Below are positions 5,980-6,856 of a stretch of DNA of 6,856 nucleotides, one piece after another. The translations under genes were made by a program, and so were the position numbers. Positions within the stretch are counted from its first letter, which is position 1. The number at the start of each line of letters is the position of its first letter. The notes below the pieces were generated by a model. The model was given only the letters and a program-made list of their open reading frames with translations, was not told where the DNA came from and searched no databases. Origin of the DNA: Salinisphaera sp. UBA1666 (GTDB lineage: Bacteria > Pseudomonadota > Gammaproteobacteria > Nevskiales > Salinisphaeraceae); assembly GCA_002320455.1 (NCBI GenBank), contig DCKU01000033.1, forward strand, positions 1-6,856, given 5' to 3'.

Positions 5980-6734
5980 GCGAAAGCCTTGAGCCCAATA
6001 CCGGCCTCGGCCAGCGCCTGTCGAAGTGCCTGGGCCGTCGCAACCGCATCGGGGCTGTCGCCGTGAACGCAGATGCTCTCGGCGGCGACGGCCACGCGGG
6101 TGCCGTCGTGGGCGACGATCTCGCCGTGCTCGGCCAGGTAGCGCATGTTGGCGATGATGGCCGTGTTGTCCGTGATCATGGCGTGCGGCTTGCGGCGCGA
6201 GACCAGCGTGCCGTCGGCGTTGTACGCCCGATCGGCGAAGGCCTCGGCGACGCCGCGAATCCCGTGTTGATCGGCATGGGCCAGTACCCTAGCGCCCGGC
6301 AAAGCCAGAATCGGCAAGTCGCGGTTAAAAGCCACCATGGCATCGATCACCGCAGCGGCGTGATCGTCGTGATCCACCATGGCGTGATACAGCGCGCCGT
6401 GTGGTTTGACGTAGGCGATGCGCCCGCCGGCGGCTCGGGCACAGGCGTCAAGCGCGCCGAGTTGATACAGCACGTCATCGGTCATCTCGGTCCGAGAGCA
6501 ATCGAGAAACCGCCGGCCAAAACCCGCCAGGTCTCGATAGGCCACATGCGCGCCGATCGCGATACCGGCGGCCACGGCCGCACGACAGGTGGCCGCAATG
6601 GTCGACGGGTCACCGGCATGAAACCCACAGGCGATATTAGCGCTGGTCACAGACTCGAAGATCGCAGCGTCGTCGCCGAGCTGCCAGCGGCCGAAGGATT
6701 CGCCAACGTCGGCGTTGAGGTCGATGGTGGGCAT
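5976..6734 (-). CDS. pxpA: 5-oxoprolinase subunit PxpA (LamB/YcsF family)
   Basis: PxpA is the TIM-barrel-like subunit thought to perform the ring-opening hydrolysis within the PxpABC 5-oxoprolinase, in the cytoplasm. The 252-residue length is normal for the family. Signature motifs run in order: DLNADVGESFG (5-15), ANIACGFHAGDP (32-43), GFGRRF (71-76), YVKPHGALY (108-116), EAFADRAY (164-171) and SICVHGDSP (220-228), including the Asp and His residues expected at the divalent-metal/active site. The second motif reads GAHVAYRDL (61-69) where the enterobacterial and Bacillus forms have GAHPSYPDR, so this belongs to a variant branch. The ATG at 6734 is supported by the family's usual N-terminus; there is only a weak GAG-type ribosome binding site in front. 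It is the first gene of the coupled operon pxpA-pxpBC-biotin carboxylase, and its TGA lies inside the next start codon. Confidence 0.95.
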   Translation of the reverse strand: MPTIDLNADVGESFGRWQLGDDAAIFESVTSANIACGFHAGDPSTIAATCRAAVAAGIAIGAHVAYRDLAGFGRRFLDCSRTEMTDDVLYQLGALDACARAAGGRIAYVKPHGALYHAMVDHDDHAAAVIDAMVAFNRDLPILALPGARVLAHADQHGIRGVAEAFADRAYNADGTLVSRRKPHAMITDNTAIIANMRYLAEHGEIVAHDGTRVAVAAESICVHGDSPDAVATAQALRQALAEAGIGLKAFA

Positions 6735-6736
6735 GG

Positions 6737-6856
6737 CTAGAGCTCGAGGGCCTGTTGAGGTTTCATGCGAGTCCGCGCCAAGCGCTGTCTTGCGGCAAGA
6801 CGAGGCGTAGCGCGCGCCGCGCAGTCATTCTGCGCAAGCGTGCTAGAACGCTGGAT
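6737..6856 (-). other. Open frame of unknown meaning running off the right edge
   Basis: On the minus strand a frame is open from the window edge through 39 codons to a TAG at 6739-6737, two bases before the pxpA ATG. It ends in MKPQQALEL. The tight spacing would suit the tail of an upstream operon gene, but the Arg/Ala-rich text resembles no family I know and may be translated non-coding DNA. Any pxpA promoter is either in these bases or beyond the edge; I see no good -35/-10 pair. A 6-bp hairpin GCGCAG/CTGCGC (6819-6835) lies within it. Confidence 0.25.

Noticed and set aside
5002..6066. Long plus-strand frame (354 codons) opposite pxpBC and pxpA
   Set aside because: It is Arg/Gly/Ala-rich without domains and lies antisense to two genes full of family motifs; such shadow frames are expected in GC-rich DNA.

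Overview
The window is a GC-rich, densely coded bacterial segment, most likely from a proteobacterium and probably a gammaproteobacterium. That guess rests on gene content and codon use (many G/C-ending codons, Sec-type signal peptide, HhH ComEA-like protein), not on a marker gene. I see no rRNA, tRNA, CRISPR array or insertion sequence. Genes fill almost everything: the longest gene-free gaps are about 131 bases (747-877), 147 bases (2480-2626) and 117-122 bases at the right edge.

Layout, left to right. (1) 746 to the left edge, minus strand: a Fic-family AMP-transferase with an intact active-site motif and an N-terminal self-inhibitory motif, cut off by the window edge. (2) 747-877: an AT-rich divergent intergenic region with four TGTATA/TATACA half-sites in alternating orientation about 21 bp apart, which looks like an operator array. 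(3) 878-2077, plus: an NRAMP-like membrane transporter that lacks the usual metal-binding motifs by eye. (4) 2094-2124: a perfect 11-bp inverted repeat between convergent genes. (5) 2141-2407, minus: a small exported helix-hairpin-helix (ComEA-like) protein, with a plausible promoter, paired direct repeats and a leader hairpin upstream. (6) 2627-6734, minus: a tightly coupled three-gene operon, pxpA, then a pxpB-pxpC fusion, then a fused biotin carboxylase/biotin carboxyl carrier protein, with both junctions being 4-bp ATGA overlaps. (7) 6737-6856: an open frame of unknown meaning that runs off the right edge and stops 2 bases before pxpA.

The central theme is 5-oxoproline (pyroglutamate) or related lactam metabolism. 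PxpA, PxpB and PxpC form the widespread prokaryotic ATP-dependent 5-oxoprolinase. PxpB and PxpC are homologous to the carboxyltransferase part of urea carboxylase, and the third gene supplies the matching biotin carboxylase and biotinyl domain without any acyl-CoA carboxyltransferase. Read together, the operon looks like a split urea-carboxylase-type machine attached to a PxpA hydrolase: a possible biotin-dependent lactam carboxylase/hydrolase. The nearby NRAMP-like protein belongs to a group that often accompanies pxp genes (for example ycsG in the Bacillus subtilis ycsF-ycsG-ycsI-kipI-kipA region), and its loss of metal ligands suggests it may carry the organic substrate rather than a metal. 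These mechanistic links are inference. The Fic and ComEA-like genes appear to be unrelated neighbours.
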